A stretch of DNA of 64,000 nucleotides, from NCBI GenBank assembly GCA_963835705.1, contig CAWIGR010000001.1, forward strand, positions 1 through 64,000, given 5' to 3'. A program made the translations under genes and the position numbers. The notes below the pieces were generated by a model that had not been told where the DNA came from, ran no database searches, and saw only the letters and a program-made list of their open reading frames with translations. Each line of letters opens with the position of its first letter. Within the stretch, counting starts at the first letter, position 1. This document shows positions 41,592 to 50,836 of this stretch, piece after piece. This stretch comes from JACVRW01 sp963835705. GTDB lineage: Bacteria > Actinomycetota > Thermoleophilia > Solirubrobacterales > Thermoleophilaceae.

Positions 41592-42761
41592 TCAACCCCC
41601 TGCCGTCTCGAGGCGGTTGAGGTTGCCGTGGCGGGCGGGGTCGTAGGGGGCTTGGTCTTGCCAGCAGCGCCACAGCACGCGGGCCCAGGCGCGCCCGAGG
41701 ATGCGGATGGCGTGGGGGTGGTCGCAGCCTCGTCTGCGGGCGCGTGTGTAGACGTCGTTGGCCCAGGGGTGCCAGTGGCGGGTGGAGTCGGCGAGGGTTG
41801 CGAAGTGGGCTCGCAGCCGGTGGTCGCAGCCGCGTCTGAAGGTGGCTGCCCGGCGCTTGCCGGACTCGACGGCGACGGGCGCCATGGGCGAGGAAGATCT
41901 CGCCGTCGGGGTGGGACCGCACGGCCCCGGCGATCTGGCTCGACAGCAGGCGGATCTGCTCGACCAGCGGTCGCAGCGCTGCCACCAGCGCGAGCACGAT
42001 CGCCCGCCGGGCCTCGACCTCGGCTTCGCCGCAGCTGGCCGCGGGGGCGCTTCGGAGCCGCTCGAGCAGCTGCTCGGGGCTGCGTCGGCCGCAATATGCG
42101 TTGCGGGCGAGGAATGCCTGCAGGCGCTTTCGGCCGAGGCCGCGGGCATCGGCGGGGCTGGGGTAGCGCTCGAGGAACGCGAGCCCGATCGGCGAGTCGA
42201 CGTCGGCGAAGATGGCCGCGGCGCCGGGCCAGAAGCGCTCGAGCTCGTTGCGCAGCCGGTTGGCGAGCTCCACGCGGGTGGCGACCAGGTCCTCGCGCGA
42301 GCGCGACAGCGCCCTCAGCGCCACCGTCTCGTCACCGGAGGGCGCCAGCCTGGGGAAGCGGTGGTGATCGGTGCGGGCGAGCTCGCAGAGCACGAACGCG
42401 TCGAAGGTGTCGGACTTGCCGCCCGCCGGGCGAAAGCGCTCCCTGGCGGCGTTGACCTGATTGGGTGGATCGCGAGCACCTCGATGCCGTCGGCGAGCAG
42501 GCGCCCGACCAGCAGCCCCTCGGGACGTTCGATCGCGACCCGCTCGACCCGCTGCTCGAGCAGCAGGTCGATCAGCTCGCAAACCCCCTGCTCGGTGTGG
42601 TCGATCACCCGCTTGGCCAACACCTCCCCGTGCTCCCCGGCGATCAGGACGTCGTGCTTCTCCGCGGCCCAGTCGAGACCGGCAACAGCTCCCATCGATG
42701 CTCCTTCGTCGATTCCGGTGACGAGGACGTCCGACCGCGAGGTACCGTTGCGGGTGCTCAT
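41592..42761 (-). mobile_element. IS110-family transposase, broken by frameshifts and a deletion
   Basis: The transposase is spread over three frames. N-terminal DEDD part: AVAGLDWAAEKHDVLIAGEH, VAIERPEGLLVGRLLADGIE (42695-42440). Middle: KSDTFDAFVLCELARTDHH and REDLVATRVELANRLRNELE (to about 41930). C-terminal: DSTRHWHPWANDVYTRARRR and HAIRILGRAWARVLWRCWQD (about 41800-41592). Between middle and C-terminal parts the start of the Transposase_20 domain is deleted. Not able to transpose. It lies upstream of the hybrid kinase gene, next to another IS110 remnant. Confidence 0.82.
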
Positions 42762-42954
42762 AGGCAGGCCCTCGAGGGGCAACGCCCTGTTGCCGCTTTG
42801 GGTGCCTCACACCGCCGGGAGGCGCTGGTCTCACCGTGGCCGTCTACGCGGCAAGCGACGCTGGCGCTCTCCCGGCGGTGGTCTTCAGCCCAACAAGCCG
42901 AGCAGCCTCAAGGCGTCCCCGGACGACACTCGACGAGAGCGAAGGTTCTCCTAT

Positions 42955-43704
42955 GAGCTGCGGCGTCGGGCGCATTGGGCGGCCTCGAACAGCGCCCAGC
43001 GCAACGCCGGCGGCCCCTGTCGCGATAGGTGGCCGGGCGCGCCGCCGGTCTGACTCTTTGACGGTGATGTCGATCCCGGCGTAGCGGACGGCCTCGCGGG
43101 AGGAGGAGAAGCGGCTGGCGTCGCCGAGCTCGGCCAGGATCGTGACCGAGGTCAGCGGACCGATCCCGTAGTGGCGCATCAGCGCCTTGCAGCCGGGCTG
43201 GCGAGCTGCGAACGCGCGCAGCTCCTTGTCCAGCGGCACGAGCCGCACGTCGAGCGCTTCGATCATCGCCAGCGCCACGGTGACCTGTTCGCGCGCCACC
43301 GCGGGCAGCGGCTGGCCGGCCAGCCACGCGAGCCCGTCGCGGTTGATCAGGTCGCCCCGCTGCGGGCAGCCGTGGTGGTAGAGCACCGACTGGATCCACG
43401 ACTCCGGCAGCCTGCCGGCCATCAACAGCATGCGCAGATGCCTGGCGTCCGCCCGGTCGCTCTTCGCGCGCTTCTTGTTGCCTCGCCGCGCCGCGGTCTC
43501 CGCCGGTTCGGCGAGTTCCCGATCGAAAGCCCGCGCGCAGCGACGGCCGGCCAGCGGCGCCCTACCGATGCATACCGCAACCCGTCGCGCCAGCGACGGG
43601 TCTCGCTTCGTCCGAGCTTCGAATGCCAGGTCGCGAGTACGCGTTTCGCGACGCCGAGCGCGCAGACGATCCCCCGGGAATGGCGACGCTCGAGCCGTTT
43701 CCAA
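42955..43704 (-). mobile_element. Second IS110-family transposase remnant
   Basis: Different IS110 subtype. KRAKSDRADARHLRMLLMAG then a gap in which about 30 residues are missing in frame after LPESWI, then VLYHHGCPQRGDLINRDGLA, VTVALAMIEALDVRLVPLDK and the Transposase_20 motif GCKALMRHYGIGPLTSVTIL with YAGIDITV. The end (GHLSRQGPPALRWALFEAAQ) is in another frame, so there is also a frameshift near 43040. The N-terminal catalytic region is not clearly recognisable. Confidence 0.78.
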
Positions 43705-43745
43705 GCGGGACGCGGGCTCACGCCCGCGCCCCGCCGGGCCTCACG

Positions 43746-44699
43746 TCACTTACCGGGGTGACGGCGCAGCCCCGCCACCGTGAACGGCTTCTGGCTCGTC
43801 GCGAAGTCGGCGTTGACGACCAGGTACAGGCCCCTTGCGCGGTCGACCGTCGACGGGCCGCGCAGCTTGTCGCTCGTCTGGGGCCGCTGGAGCCTCGCGC
43901 GCCGCGCCCCCGCGCGGAGCGCGACGAACGACAGCTGGGCCGGGTTGCCCCGTACCGCGACGAGCCGGCCGCGGTCAAGCAGCAGGCCGTCGCCGCCCGG
44001 CACCGTGGCGCCCTCGATCTCGTCGATCACGTCGATCGAGGATCGATCCTCGTTCAGCACGATCCGGAACAGCTCGCCGCTGAACGAGTTCACGACGACG
44101 AGCCGCCGGCTGCCCCGGTTCACGATCCCGTTGACGTTGAACTCGTTGGCCTCGTAGCCGATCGCGCTGACGTCGAGCGCCTGCGGCACGCCCGACCCGG
44201 CGGCCACCTGCGCCGCGGTCACGTGCCACAGCGTCGGCCGGAACGAGTCGGTCACGAAGACGTCGCCGCGGCCGGTGACCACGACGTCGTTGAGGAAGCC
44301 GCCGGGGCCGGTCTCGAACGCCGCCAGCTCCTGGCCGGTAGCGATGTCGTACACCCTGATGGTGCCGGTCGGGCCGCCGGCGACGTAGAGCTTGCCGCGC
44401 CGGATCTCCAGGCCGATCGCCGCCTTCCCGGCACCGCCGGCGATGAACGGCGAGATCGTGTCGTTGTCGAGCGTCCCGCGGTAGATCGCGCCGTCGGCCG
44501 TGATCGAGACGAAGAACGCCTTCGACTGCTTGTCGAACGCGACGCCCTCCGGATTACCGGCCGGATCGGGCGCCAGCGTGAACACCTTCTCCGCCGCCTT
44601 CGCGCCCCCGCGACCGGGATCCGCGGTCGCGACGGCCACGCCGCCCAGCATTCCGACGCCGGCCAACAGTGCTACGAGCATCCGCCCGCGTACGAACAT
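43746..44699 (-). CDS. Secreted beta-propeller protein (SMP-30/gluconolactonase-like)
   Basis: About 317 residues with a signal peptide (MLVALLAGVGMLGGVAVATADP). The mature part has repeating propeller blades: NPEGVAFDKQSKAFFVSITA, GGPTGTIRVYDIATGQELAA, LNDVVVTGRGDVFVTDSF and NGIVNRGSRRLVVVNSF. This is the superoxide-dismutase-like/SMP-30 sugar-lactonase fold seen in many secreted actinobacterial proteins. Catalytic metal ligands cannot be assigned. Stands alone between an IS remnant and a truncated gene. Confidence 0.75.
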   Translation of the reverse strand: MFVRGRMLVALLAGVGMLGGVAVATADPGRGGAKAAEKVFTLAPDPAGNPEGVAFDKQSKAFFVSITADGAIYRGTLDNDTISPFIAGGAGKAAIGLEIRRGKLYVAGGPTGTIRVYDIATGQELAAFETGPGGFLNDVVVTGRGDVFVTDSFRPTLWHVTAAQVAAGSGVPQALDVSAIGYEANEFNVNGIVNRGSRRLVVVNSFSGELFRIVLNEDRSSIDVIDEIEGATVPGGDGLLLDRGRLVAVRGNPAQLSFVALRAGARRARLQRPQTSDKLRGPSTVDRARGLYLVVNADFATSQKPFTVAGLRRHPGK

Positions 44700-44751
44700 G
44701 ACTTCCCCCAATTTCGGTCGTGCGTATCAGAGCATGCCTTGCTCAATGCCT

Positions 44752-44931
44752 TCAACCCGCGCTCCAGAGTACGCGGGTGCGGCCCCGGCTCCGCGGAAGG
44801 TGCCCCCGTATGGTCGAATCCGGCACGACCAGCTCGCAGTCGGCGTGGAGGACGTCCCTCATGTTGGCGGGGTTGTCCTTGCCCCACCCGGCGAACGCCT
44901 GGGCGAGTAGCTCGATGTTGGATGCACTCAC
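44752..44931 (-). pseudogene. Truncated SnoaL/NTF2-like gene
   Basis: 59 codons from GTG 44931 with a strong GGAGG site. VSASNIELLAQAFAGWGKDN then MRDVLHADCELVVPDSTIRG is the usual N-terminus of a ketosteroid-isomerase-like (SnoaL) protein of about 130 residues. The sequence then runs into unrelated arginine-rich codons and a stop. Two-thirds of the domain is missing. Bases 44932-45200 upstream hold no gene I can recognise. Confidence 0.55.
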
Positions 44932-45200
44932 CTTGCCTCCGTTTTCGCTCGACTACATGCATGGTCTTCACCGGCGCATCCTGAGGCGGGTGGTGAGAAA
45001 GCGGGCGTCTTCGGACGGCGGGCGATCTACGTGCTCGCTCTGGCCGACTCTCGATAACCCGCGAGCAGGCCATCACTAGACGACTCCCTCTCGGGCAAAG
45101 CGACAGGGCAGTTCGCTGAGCCGTCCGAGGGAGGACGTGCCCGGTCGCTTTTGGGAGCCGTCGATCGCGACCAAGATGTTGCGGAACATCGTCCTAAGGG

Positions 45201-45234
45201 TGACCGGGTGGGCCGCTATGCGCCCACCCGGTCA
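45201..45234. terminator. 13-bp perfect hairpin downstream of MFS gene
   Basis: TGACCGGGTGGGC (45201-45213) pairs with GCCCACCCGGTCA (45222-45234) around an 8-base loop. It starts 19 bases past the stop of the MFS transporter gene, in the right place to end that transcript. No T-run follows. Confidence 0.6.
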
Positions 45235-45253
45235 GTGGTGAGAGCCCCTTTGC

Positions 45254-46714
45254 CTACGCCGCCTCGGAGTAGGCCGGCTGCGCCTCGCCGATCTCCTCGA
45301 CCTCGCCGGCCTCCTGCGCGGTTGGCGCGGGTCGCAGGACCGAGACGGCGATCGCGATCGTCGTCACCATCAGGCCGGCGCCGACGATCCAGGCGACCCG
45401 GTAGCCGCTCGTGAGCGCCTCCGCGGTCGGCTCGCCAGCGGCGAGCAGGTTGCCGGTGCGCGTGGTCGATAGCGTCGCCAGGACGGCTAGGCCGAGCGCG
45501 CCGCCAACCTGGAGGCTGGTGTTGACGAGGCCCGAGGCGAGCCCGGCGTCGCTCGCGTTGGCGCTCGACATCGCCAGCGTCATCAACGACGGGAACGAGA
45601 GCCCGGCGCCGATCCCGAACAGGATCATCGCCGGCAGCATGTCGACCGCGTAGCTCGCCTCGACCGGGATCCGCGCGAACCACAGCAGCGCGCCGAGGAT
45701 CAGCACGAGCCCCGGGATCAGCGTCTGCCGGGCGCCGAAGCGCATGATCAGGCGCTCGGAGAACCCGACTGAGAGAGTGCCGATCAACACCGCCACCGGC
45801 AGGAACCCGAGCCCGATCTCGATTGGCCCGTAGCCGAGCACCCGCTCCATGTAGAGGCTGCCGAGGAAGAACATCCCGAACAGCGCCGCGACCATCAGCG
45901 CCTGGATCACGTTCGCGCCGGTGACGTTCGCGTTGCGGAAGATCCTCAGCGGGATCAGCGGATTGCCGGCCGTCGCCTGGCGGACGACGAACGCGGCCAG
46001 CAGTCCGAGCGCGATCGCGCCGAGACCGAGCGTCTGGGCCGATCCCCAGCCGTTGCCGGCCGCCTCGACGATCGTGTACACGCCGAGCATCAGCGAGCCC
46101 GTGATCAGCACGGCGCCGGCGAAGTCGGCGCCCTCGCCGAAGCCGATCCCGCGGTCGCGGTCGATCAGGCGCCAGGCGAACGCCGCCGTCGCAATTCCGA
46201 TCGGCAGGTTGACGAAGAAGATCCAGTGCCAGTTGATCGCCTCGGTGAGCACGCCTCCGAGGATCAGGCCGATCGAGGCGCCGCCCGCGGCGACGAAGCT
46301 GTAGACGCCGATCGCCTTCGCCCGCTCGACCGGCTTCGGGAACATCGTCACGATCATCCCGAGGATCACCGCCGAGCTCAGCGCTCCGCCGACTCCCTGC
46401 AGGAACCGCGCCCCGATCAACATCTCCTGGCTCTGCGCGACGCCGCAGAGGAACGAGGCGACAGTGAACAAGCCGAGCCCCGCCATGAAGACGCCCTTGC
46501 GGCTGATCAGGTCGCCGAGCCTGCCGGCGAGCAAGAGCAGGCCGCCGAACGGGATCAGGTACGCGTTCACGACCCAGGCGAGGTTCGACTGCGAGAAGCC
46601 GAGGTCGTCCTGGATCGAGGGGAGGGCGACGTTGACGATCGTCTGGTCGAGGATGATCATCAGCATCCCGACGCAGAGCACGATCAGCGCTGTCCACCGC
46701 GCCCGGTCGTCCAT
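45254..46714 (-). CDS. MFS drug-efflux transporter, EmrB/QacA (DHA2) type
   Basis: 486 residues with 14 transmembrane segments. First helix LIVLCVGMLMIILDQTIVNV carries the conserved DQTIVNVALP motif; LAWVVNAYLIPFGGLLLLAG and GRLGDLISRKGVF form motif A; GARFLQGVGGALSSAVILGM is motif C-like. Acidic 20-residue C-tail. Proton-driven exporter of hydrophobic compounds. The TetR gene that often accompanies such pumps may be the remnant at 47690-47850. Start 46714 (MDDRARW) is preferred over in-frame starts up to 46861. Confidence 0.9.
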   Translation of the reverse strand: MDDRARWTALIVLCVGMLMIILDQTIVNVALPSIQDDLGFSQSNLAWVVNAYLIPFGGLLLLAGRLGDLISRKGVFMAGLGLFTVASFLCGVAQSQEMLIGARFLQGVGGALSSAVILGMIVTMFPKPVERAKAIGVYSFVAAGGASIGLILGGVLTEAINWHWIFFVNLPIGIATAAFAWRLIDRDRGIGFGEGADFAGAVLITGSLMLGVYTIVEAAGNGWGSAQTLGLGAIALGLLAAFVVRQATAGNPLIPLRIFRNANVTGANVIQALMVAALFGMFFLGSLYMERVLGYGPIEIGLGFLPVAVLIGTLSVGFSERLIMRFGARQTLIPGLVLILGALLWFARIPVEASYAVDMLPAMILFGIGAGLSFPSLMTLAMSSANASDAGLASGLVNTSLQVGGALGLAVLATLSTTRTGNLLAAGEPTAEALTSGYRVAWIVGAGLMVTTIAIAVSVLRPAPTAQEAGEVEEIGEAQPAYSEAA

Positions 46715-46974
46715 CGGTCTCGTGCCCTGGCCTATCGGCAGCGACCTCAGCGATCGGATTCGGCGCATTGCGATAGCCACGCAGGCACCGCGCTCGCTCC
46801 TGAATTGGACGAGGGGGAGGCGCCACCTGGCACGCGATCGGCTCCCATGCCGCACCCGCAATCGTCGAGGAGCAGCACTGCTGATCCTCGCGCTCGCTCA
46901 TCGTCCATCTCAGCAGCGGCTTGCTCGCCGCTGCCTGGCATGGAAGCGGGAGTGAGTCGGGGCATCGGCTCGGG

Positions 46975-47433
46975 CTACTCCCGGACCGGGAGGCTGAAGT
47001 CGTCGATCTTCCAGCCGTCGTCCGCTTTCCGGAAACGCCAGGTGCGCTCGAACGCGGTGAACCGGACTGTCGCCACGGCTGTTGTGCCCCGAACCCGCAC
47101 GCTCGGCACCCGCACTCGGTAGCCGTGATCCATGGCGTAAGGGAGGTCCGTGGAGTCCAATGCCCACGGGGCCTTCTCGTCCACGCATTGCGCTTGACTC
47201 GCGGCGCGGAGCGGCCGGTCGCCGACGAAGCGCCGCAGCACGGCCCTCGCTCGACGATCCGGGGTGAGCGCAGCGCAGACGGCCTCCGCATTGTCAGCCG
47301 CCGCGTCACCGAAGAAGTCCTCCACCAACGCGCGCACCTGCTCTCGATCGGGCTTCGGCGTGGCGTCGTCCCCACACCCCGCGAGGGTCGCGCAACCGGT
47401 CACAACCAGCCAGAGGCCGAACCGACAGGACAT
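46975..47433 (-). CDS. Lipoprotein with NTF2-like domain
   Basis: 152 residues from ATG 47433. Signal peptide SCRFGLWLVVTGCATLAGC with lipobox LAGC. The mature part, EQVRALVEDFFGDAAADNAE then VCAALTPDRRARAVLRRF and TVRFTAFERTWRFRKADDGW, is the cone-shaped NTF2-like pattern common in actinobacterial surface lipoproteins. Role unknown. 46715-46974 between it and the MFS gene contains nothing I recognise. Confidence 0.72.
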   Translation of the reverse strand: MSCRFGLWLVVTGCATLAGCGDDATPKPDREQVRALVEDFFGDAAADNAEAVCAALTPDRRARAVLRRFVGDRPLRAASQAQCVDEKAPWALDSTDLPYAMDHGYRVRVPSVRVRGTTAVATVRFTAFERTWRFRKADDGWKIDDFSLPVRE

Positions 47434-47689
47434 CGCGCGCCGAACTATGCCCGGTGGGGATTGCGCGCCGGTTAACTCCGGGTTCACAGCAGAGACTCAT
47501 GCGTGGACACCCGCCGCCTCCAGCCACGTATCGCGACAGCTTGGGAGACGCCTGCTAACCGTCGCGCTGTCAGTCAGAGGCGTCACTCGTTCTCCTCGCT
47601 CGTTCAATCCAGCCGGGCGACTGGCGGCAGAGCACTCAAGTGGGTGCGCTCCCGTCAATCAGCCGATCGGTCACCACGTCGCCGAAGAT

Positions 47690-47850
47690 TCGCCGCGGCT
47701 GCGCTACGCACTCGGGTGCTGGACCGCGCTCAACCGCGCCGCCACACGCCGCTGGCTACACGGCGAAGCCACCCACGAGCAGACGCACGAACTGCTCGCC
47801 TCGACGCTCGAGCACATCCTGCCCACCTCCGGCGCTCCACCCGCGCCAAG
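47690..47850 (+). pseudogene. TetR-family regulator, C-terminal remnant
   Basis: About 50 codons: LRYALGCWTALNRAATRRWL followed by GEATHEQTHELLASTLEHIL resemble the last two helices of a TetR ligand-binding domain. No DNA-binding helix-turn-helix precedes it; upstream codons are unrelated. Points toward the MFS gene's region, so it may be the pump's lost repressor (inference). Confidence 0.5.
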
Positions 47851-47964
47851 CCGGCGCACATCCCCCACTGAGATGAGAACGATCGAGTTCCAAGCCAGCA
47901 GCCGGGTCCGTCCGTCGGCCCGGCGCTCTCGCTTCTGCCTGACAGCGGAAGCGCGGCGGACAAA

Positions 47965-48075
47965 GTAGGACTCGCGACCGACGGCTGGGCATTCGCGGTC
48001 ACCCAGGGCTCGCGGCCCGTGCGGCTGGTCTTCGAACTCCTCGAACTCAACGAGCAGCTGCCCTACGACGACTGA
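47965..48075 (+). pseudogene. C-terminal fragment, STAS-domain-like
   Basis: GWAFAVTQGSRPVRLVFELL then ELNEQLPYDD and a stop resemble the last helix of an anti-sigma-factor antagonist (STAS) domain. Nothing of the domain's start is present. It lies beside an RsbW-like ATPase gene, its natural functional partner type, but converges on it. Confidence 0.35.
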
Positions 48076-48091
48076 GCTGCGCCCCGACCCG

Positions 48092-48529
48092 TCACTCGTC
48101 GTACCCGATCTCGAACCACACACATGTGCCGGTCGCGGTCGCGGCGACCGCCCAGCGATCGGCGACCCGATCGACGAGGAACAGGCCCCAGCCGCCGGAC
48201 TCGCCTCGTCTGCAGCGTGTGGCATCCAAGGCGAAGCCCGCGCCCTCGTCGCGGACGGCCACCCTGACCGTGCCCGAGCGTTGGCGGAACTCGACGCCTA
48301 CCGTCCGGTCGGGCCCTACGTCCGCGTGGCGCACGGCGTTCGTGACCAGCTCGGTCAGCAGCAGCAGGACGTCGTCCCGGACCGAGGGAGGTAGCGCGCC
48401 GTTGCCGGCCAGTAGTGCGCGCCTGGCCGCGGAGCCGGCGTCCGGGGTTCCGGCGAGTTCGAACGCAATCCGCTCCTCTGGGCCGGTTGGGCCCGCCGTC
48501 GGGCAGCCCTCTAATGCGCGCCCGCTCAC
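48092..48529 (-). CDS. RsbW-like ATP-binding (anti-sigma kinase-type) protein
   Basis: 145 residues from GTG 48529. HATPase_c fold: LLLLTELVTNAVRHADV (N box, about 56-72), VRVAVRDEGAGFALDA (G1 box), GGWGLFLVDRVADRWAVA (G2 region). These proteins act as serine kinases or ATP-sensors that hold sigma factors or STAS antagonists. GTGA overlap with the upstream gene shows translational coupling. Partner sigma not in the window; a STAS-like fragment lies just downstream. Confidence 0.82.
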   Translation of the reverse strand: MSGRALEGCPTAGPTGPEERIAFELAGTPDAGSAARRALLAGNGALPPSVRDDVLLLLTELVTNAVRHADVGPDRTVGVEFRQRSGTVRVAVRDEGAGFALDATRCRRGESGGWGLFLVDRVADRWAVAATATGTCVWFEIGYDE

Positions 48530-48915
48530 GGTCCGGGTGCAGCCTTCGCGGCGCTGCCGCCGAGGTTCCTCCAGCCGCCGGCTGCCGGCCCGGGAGCACG
48601 CGCAGCCGCACGAGCCCACCGCGTGCGCCGCGAACGGTACGCGGGGGGTAGGCCGTTGCAGAGTGCGGCCGCCCGGTCGAGCCACTCGAGCGCGTGCTCA
48701 AAGTCCCCGAGGCGCTCGTAGGCCTCCGCACGATCGAAAGTCGCCTCGATGACCTCTTGGTGTCTCACCTCGTCCGCTACGCGCTCGTCCCAGGCAATCG
48801 ATTCCGGTTTGGGCTCGTCGGGCGAGGGATTGGGGGCCGCAGCGACGTTGCCGTTGCGCTGGCCACGGCGCGGCCGAGCCATGTGGGCTGACTGCTGCCA
48901 AGGGGAGAACGACAT
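48526..48915 (-). CDS. Hypothetical protein with a TPR-like helix pair
   Basis: 129 residues from ATG 48915 (48879 possible). The middle, EVIEATFDRAEAYERLGDFE then HALEWLDRAAALCNGLPPAY, has the spacing of one tetratricopeptide repeat, so it could bind a partner protein. Flanks are basic and look disordered. It shares GTGA with the RsbW-like gene, which makes a joint role in stress or sigma regulation plausible. Confidence 0.6.
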   Translation of the reverse strand: MSFSPWQQSAHMARPRRGQRNGNVAAAPNPSPDEPKPESIAWDERVADEVRHQEVIEATFDRAEAYERLGDFEHALEWLDRAAALCNGLPPAYRSRRTRWARAAARAPGPAAGGWRNLGGSAAKAAPGP

Positions 48916-49442
48916 GCTCCGCTCCGTAAGGGGAGGTTTGCGTCGAGGGAACTCGACGCGCGTACGCCGACCAGGCGCTGGAGCCGGAGGGCGCCCGCCG
49001 TCTCTCTGGGGCGAGGCGCCAGCGCAGCCTACCACGGGCCATCCTCGTCCTCGCTCAAGCACGACGAGCTATCGCGAGACCGAGCATCTGCGTGTGCTGA
49101 TCGCCGACGAGCGGAGCAGAAGCCTCAGCGAGAACCGCCCGGCGCACGCGCTCGTTCTCGCTGATGCGTTCCTCGGGACTCCGAGTTGCAATGACAGCCA
49201 ACCGCGCGGTAGGCACGCGCCGAGGCGGACAGACGAGATCACGATGAGCCCGGCCTTCCCTTTCGCGCGGGTGGAGCGGCGAAGCCGAGCCCGCTGGCGC
49301 ATTAGCGCATTCGCCTGCCAGCGGCAGTGCCGCTCCTGCCTCGGAGGAGCAGTGGTCGACGCCGGTGTCATCCAGTCGTCGCGCTGCTCAGATTCGCGCA
49401 AGGCGACAGTGGGAGGCGCCTGCCGGCACGCGGGCGTGACGG
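48916..49442. other. 527 bases without an intact gene
   Basis: On the plus strand near 49075-49115 the frame TEHLRVLIADERSRSL looks like the first strand of a response-regulator receiver, but it breaks off after about 16 residues. The rest holds only short arginine/serine-rich frames. Probably a further remnant in the decay zone. Confidence 0.35.
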
Positions 49443-50363
49443 TCACCTGATCGGAGGCGGGACGCCCTCTGCGGTTGCCGCCAGGGCCGGGTCCCATTCG
49501 CACACCTCACAGGAGTGGCGGAAAGCGGACCGGGCGAATTCCAGCGCGAGCGCGTGGGGATCGGGGTCCTCTCGGATGTCCTCCCAAACGAGCACGTATT
49601 CGCCCAGTTGAGCTTCCCAACGCGCGGCGGCGGGGCTGAGGCTCGCTTCCGCGAAGCCGTCGGGTGTCGGGTATGCGAAGGCGAAGAACGCGGCCTGCTC
49701 GTGGTTTGGATCCCCCGGCCACCAGCCGATCGAGACCTGCTGGGCATCTCCTCCGTTGCGCATGATGAAGTCGTCGGACGGTGGGTCGGCCGGGCGTCCC
49801 GAGAAGAGATTGACCGCGAGGTCGAAGGTTCCCCACCAGGCGTTGAGCGGGGTCGATCGCCCGCGAAACGGAGCCCGGAACTCCGCGAGGACGAGCCCCG
49901 CGTGGGTGGCGGCCTGGAAGTAGGTCGCCACCTGGTCGGTGTCGTAGGTCGCGTGCTCGTAGTCCTCGTCGAGCGGGACCTGCCACGGCACCTCCTGCGG
50001 AGTGGGGTTGATCTCGACGTCGCCCGCCAGCCGCGCGACGGCCGCGAGCAGTTCGCGGGTCACCTCCGCCACGGGGCGGTTGGGGGTCAGCGCGATCCGT
50101 GTCTGATGACCGGCGCTGTGCTCGACCACGGCCTCATGCGTCTGCAAGTCGAGCGCGGCGACGATCGCGCCGGAGCCGTCGGGCGCCGGCAGCGCGAGCG
50201 TCTCCCATCCACGCGCGCTCAGCCGTAGTGCGGCGTGCTGGAGCTGCGGCTGAGGCGGCGCGAGCTCCACCGCGAGCTTTCCCAGCACCTGGGTGTGCGC
50301 ATGGAGGGTGTCGCAGGTCGCGCTCCACTGGCCATAACTCAGAGCTGGCCATGAAGAAGGCAT
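49443..50363 (-). CDS. DUF5996-family protein
   Basis: 306 residues. WPALSYGQWSATCDTLHAHT at the start, GWETLALPAPDG, FDLAVNLFSGRPADPPSDDF near residue 190 and QQVSIGWWPGDPNHEQAAFF (about 218) are hallmarks of this uncharacterised actinobacterial/proteobacterial family. No signal peptide or membrane segment; likely a soluble cytoplasmic protein, perhaps enzymatic given many conserved Trp/Asp/His. Stands alone. Confidence 0.85.
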   Translation of the reverse strand: MPSSWPALSYGQWSATCDTLHAHTQVLGKLAVELAPPQPQLQHAALRLSARGWETLALPAPDGSGAIVAALDLQTHEAVVEHSAGHQTRIALTPNRPVAEVTRELLAAVARLAGDVEINPTPQEVPWQVPLDEDYEHATYDTDQVATYFQAATHAGLVLAEFRAPFRGRSTPLNAWWGTFDLAVNLFSGRPADPPSDDFIMRNGGDAQQVSIGWWPGDPNHEQAAFFAFAYPTPDGFAEASLSPAAARWEAQLGEYVLVWEDIREDPDPHALALEFARSAFRHSCEVCEWDPALAATAEGVPPPIR

Positions 50364-50693
50364 AGCCGAACGCTACTCCCCGCCATCTGCCCGGTCGTCG
50401 CGCGGAGCGGCAGCCGACCCGAAGCGTGCATCGTCACCCGTCAACACACGAGGCCTCGCCCCGCGGGCTCGGCGCTTCCCCTTTCGAGTGAACGCGACAC
50501 TCCGGCCGGATACCCGTGAGCCGCGGCTGTGGACGAAAACCCGACAGCGCAGGCGTGACGCCTGCTCTGCGCGACGCGGCAGCCTGCCGGAGCGCTCAGT
50601 TGGGCCGCCTTGCTGGGAAGTGCTGGCCTAAAGTCGTGCCCCGGACGCCGACCGTGATCTGGGCAACGACCGTGTTTGCAGGGACTTCCCTGA
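50364..50693. other. 330 bases without a gene
   Basis: No frame on either strand looks protein-like and no family is seen. It separates the DUF5996 gene from the tRNA-Ala gene. Confidence 0.5.
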
Positions 50694-50766
50694 TGGAGCT
50701 AGCCGGACTCGAACCGGCGGCCTCCTGGGTGCGATCCAGGCGCTCTCCCAACTGAGCTATAGCCCC
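50694..50766 (-). tRNA. tRNA-Ala (CGC anticodon)
   Basis: 73 bases folding as a full cloverleaf: acceptor GGGGCTA/TAGCTCC, D arm GCTC...GAGC, anticodon stem CCTGG/CCAGG with 7-base loop ATCGCAC (anticodon CGC), T arm GCCGG-TTCGAGT-CCGGC. No encoded CCA; the discriminator is A. Reads GCG alanine codons, abundant in this GC-rich genome. Divergent from the GGDEF gene. Confidence 0.95.
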
Positions 50767-50836
50767 GTGGCCCGACCATGGTAGCGGTGCTCAGGTGCGC
50801 CGAGGACGGCCTGGGCGCCGGTACTCTGGCCCGGAG

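Noticed and set aside
41404..42094. Upstream extension of the hybrid kinase into the IS region (1,346 residues)
   Set aside because: Extra residues are Pro/Thr/Arg-rich and antisense or out of frame to the IS110 transposase; a ribosome-binding site and PAS domain support 41404.
45216..47375. 719-codon minus-strand frame across the MFS gene and its upstream region
   Set aside because: Overlaps the MFS gene in another frame and reads as Asp/Arg/Pro-rich nonsense; the MFS frame has 14 clean transmembrane segments.
47520..47580. Plus-strand SHVSRQLGRRLLTVAL, reminiscent of an IS110 C-terminal motif
   Set aside because: Similarity is short and the surrounding frame shows nothing else of a transposase.
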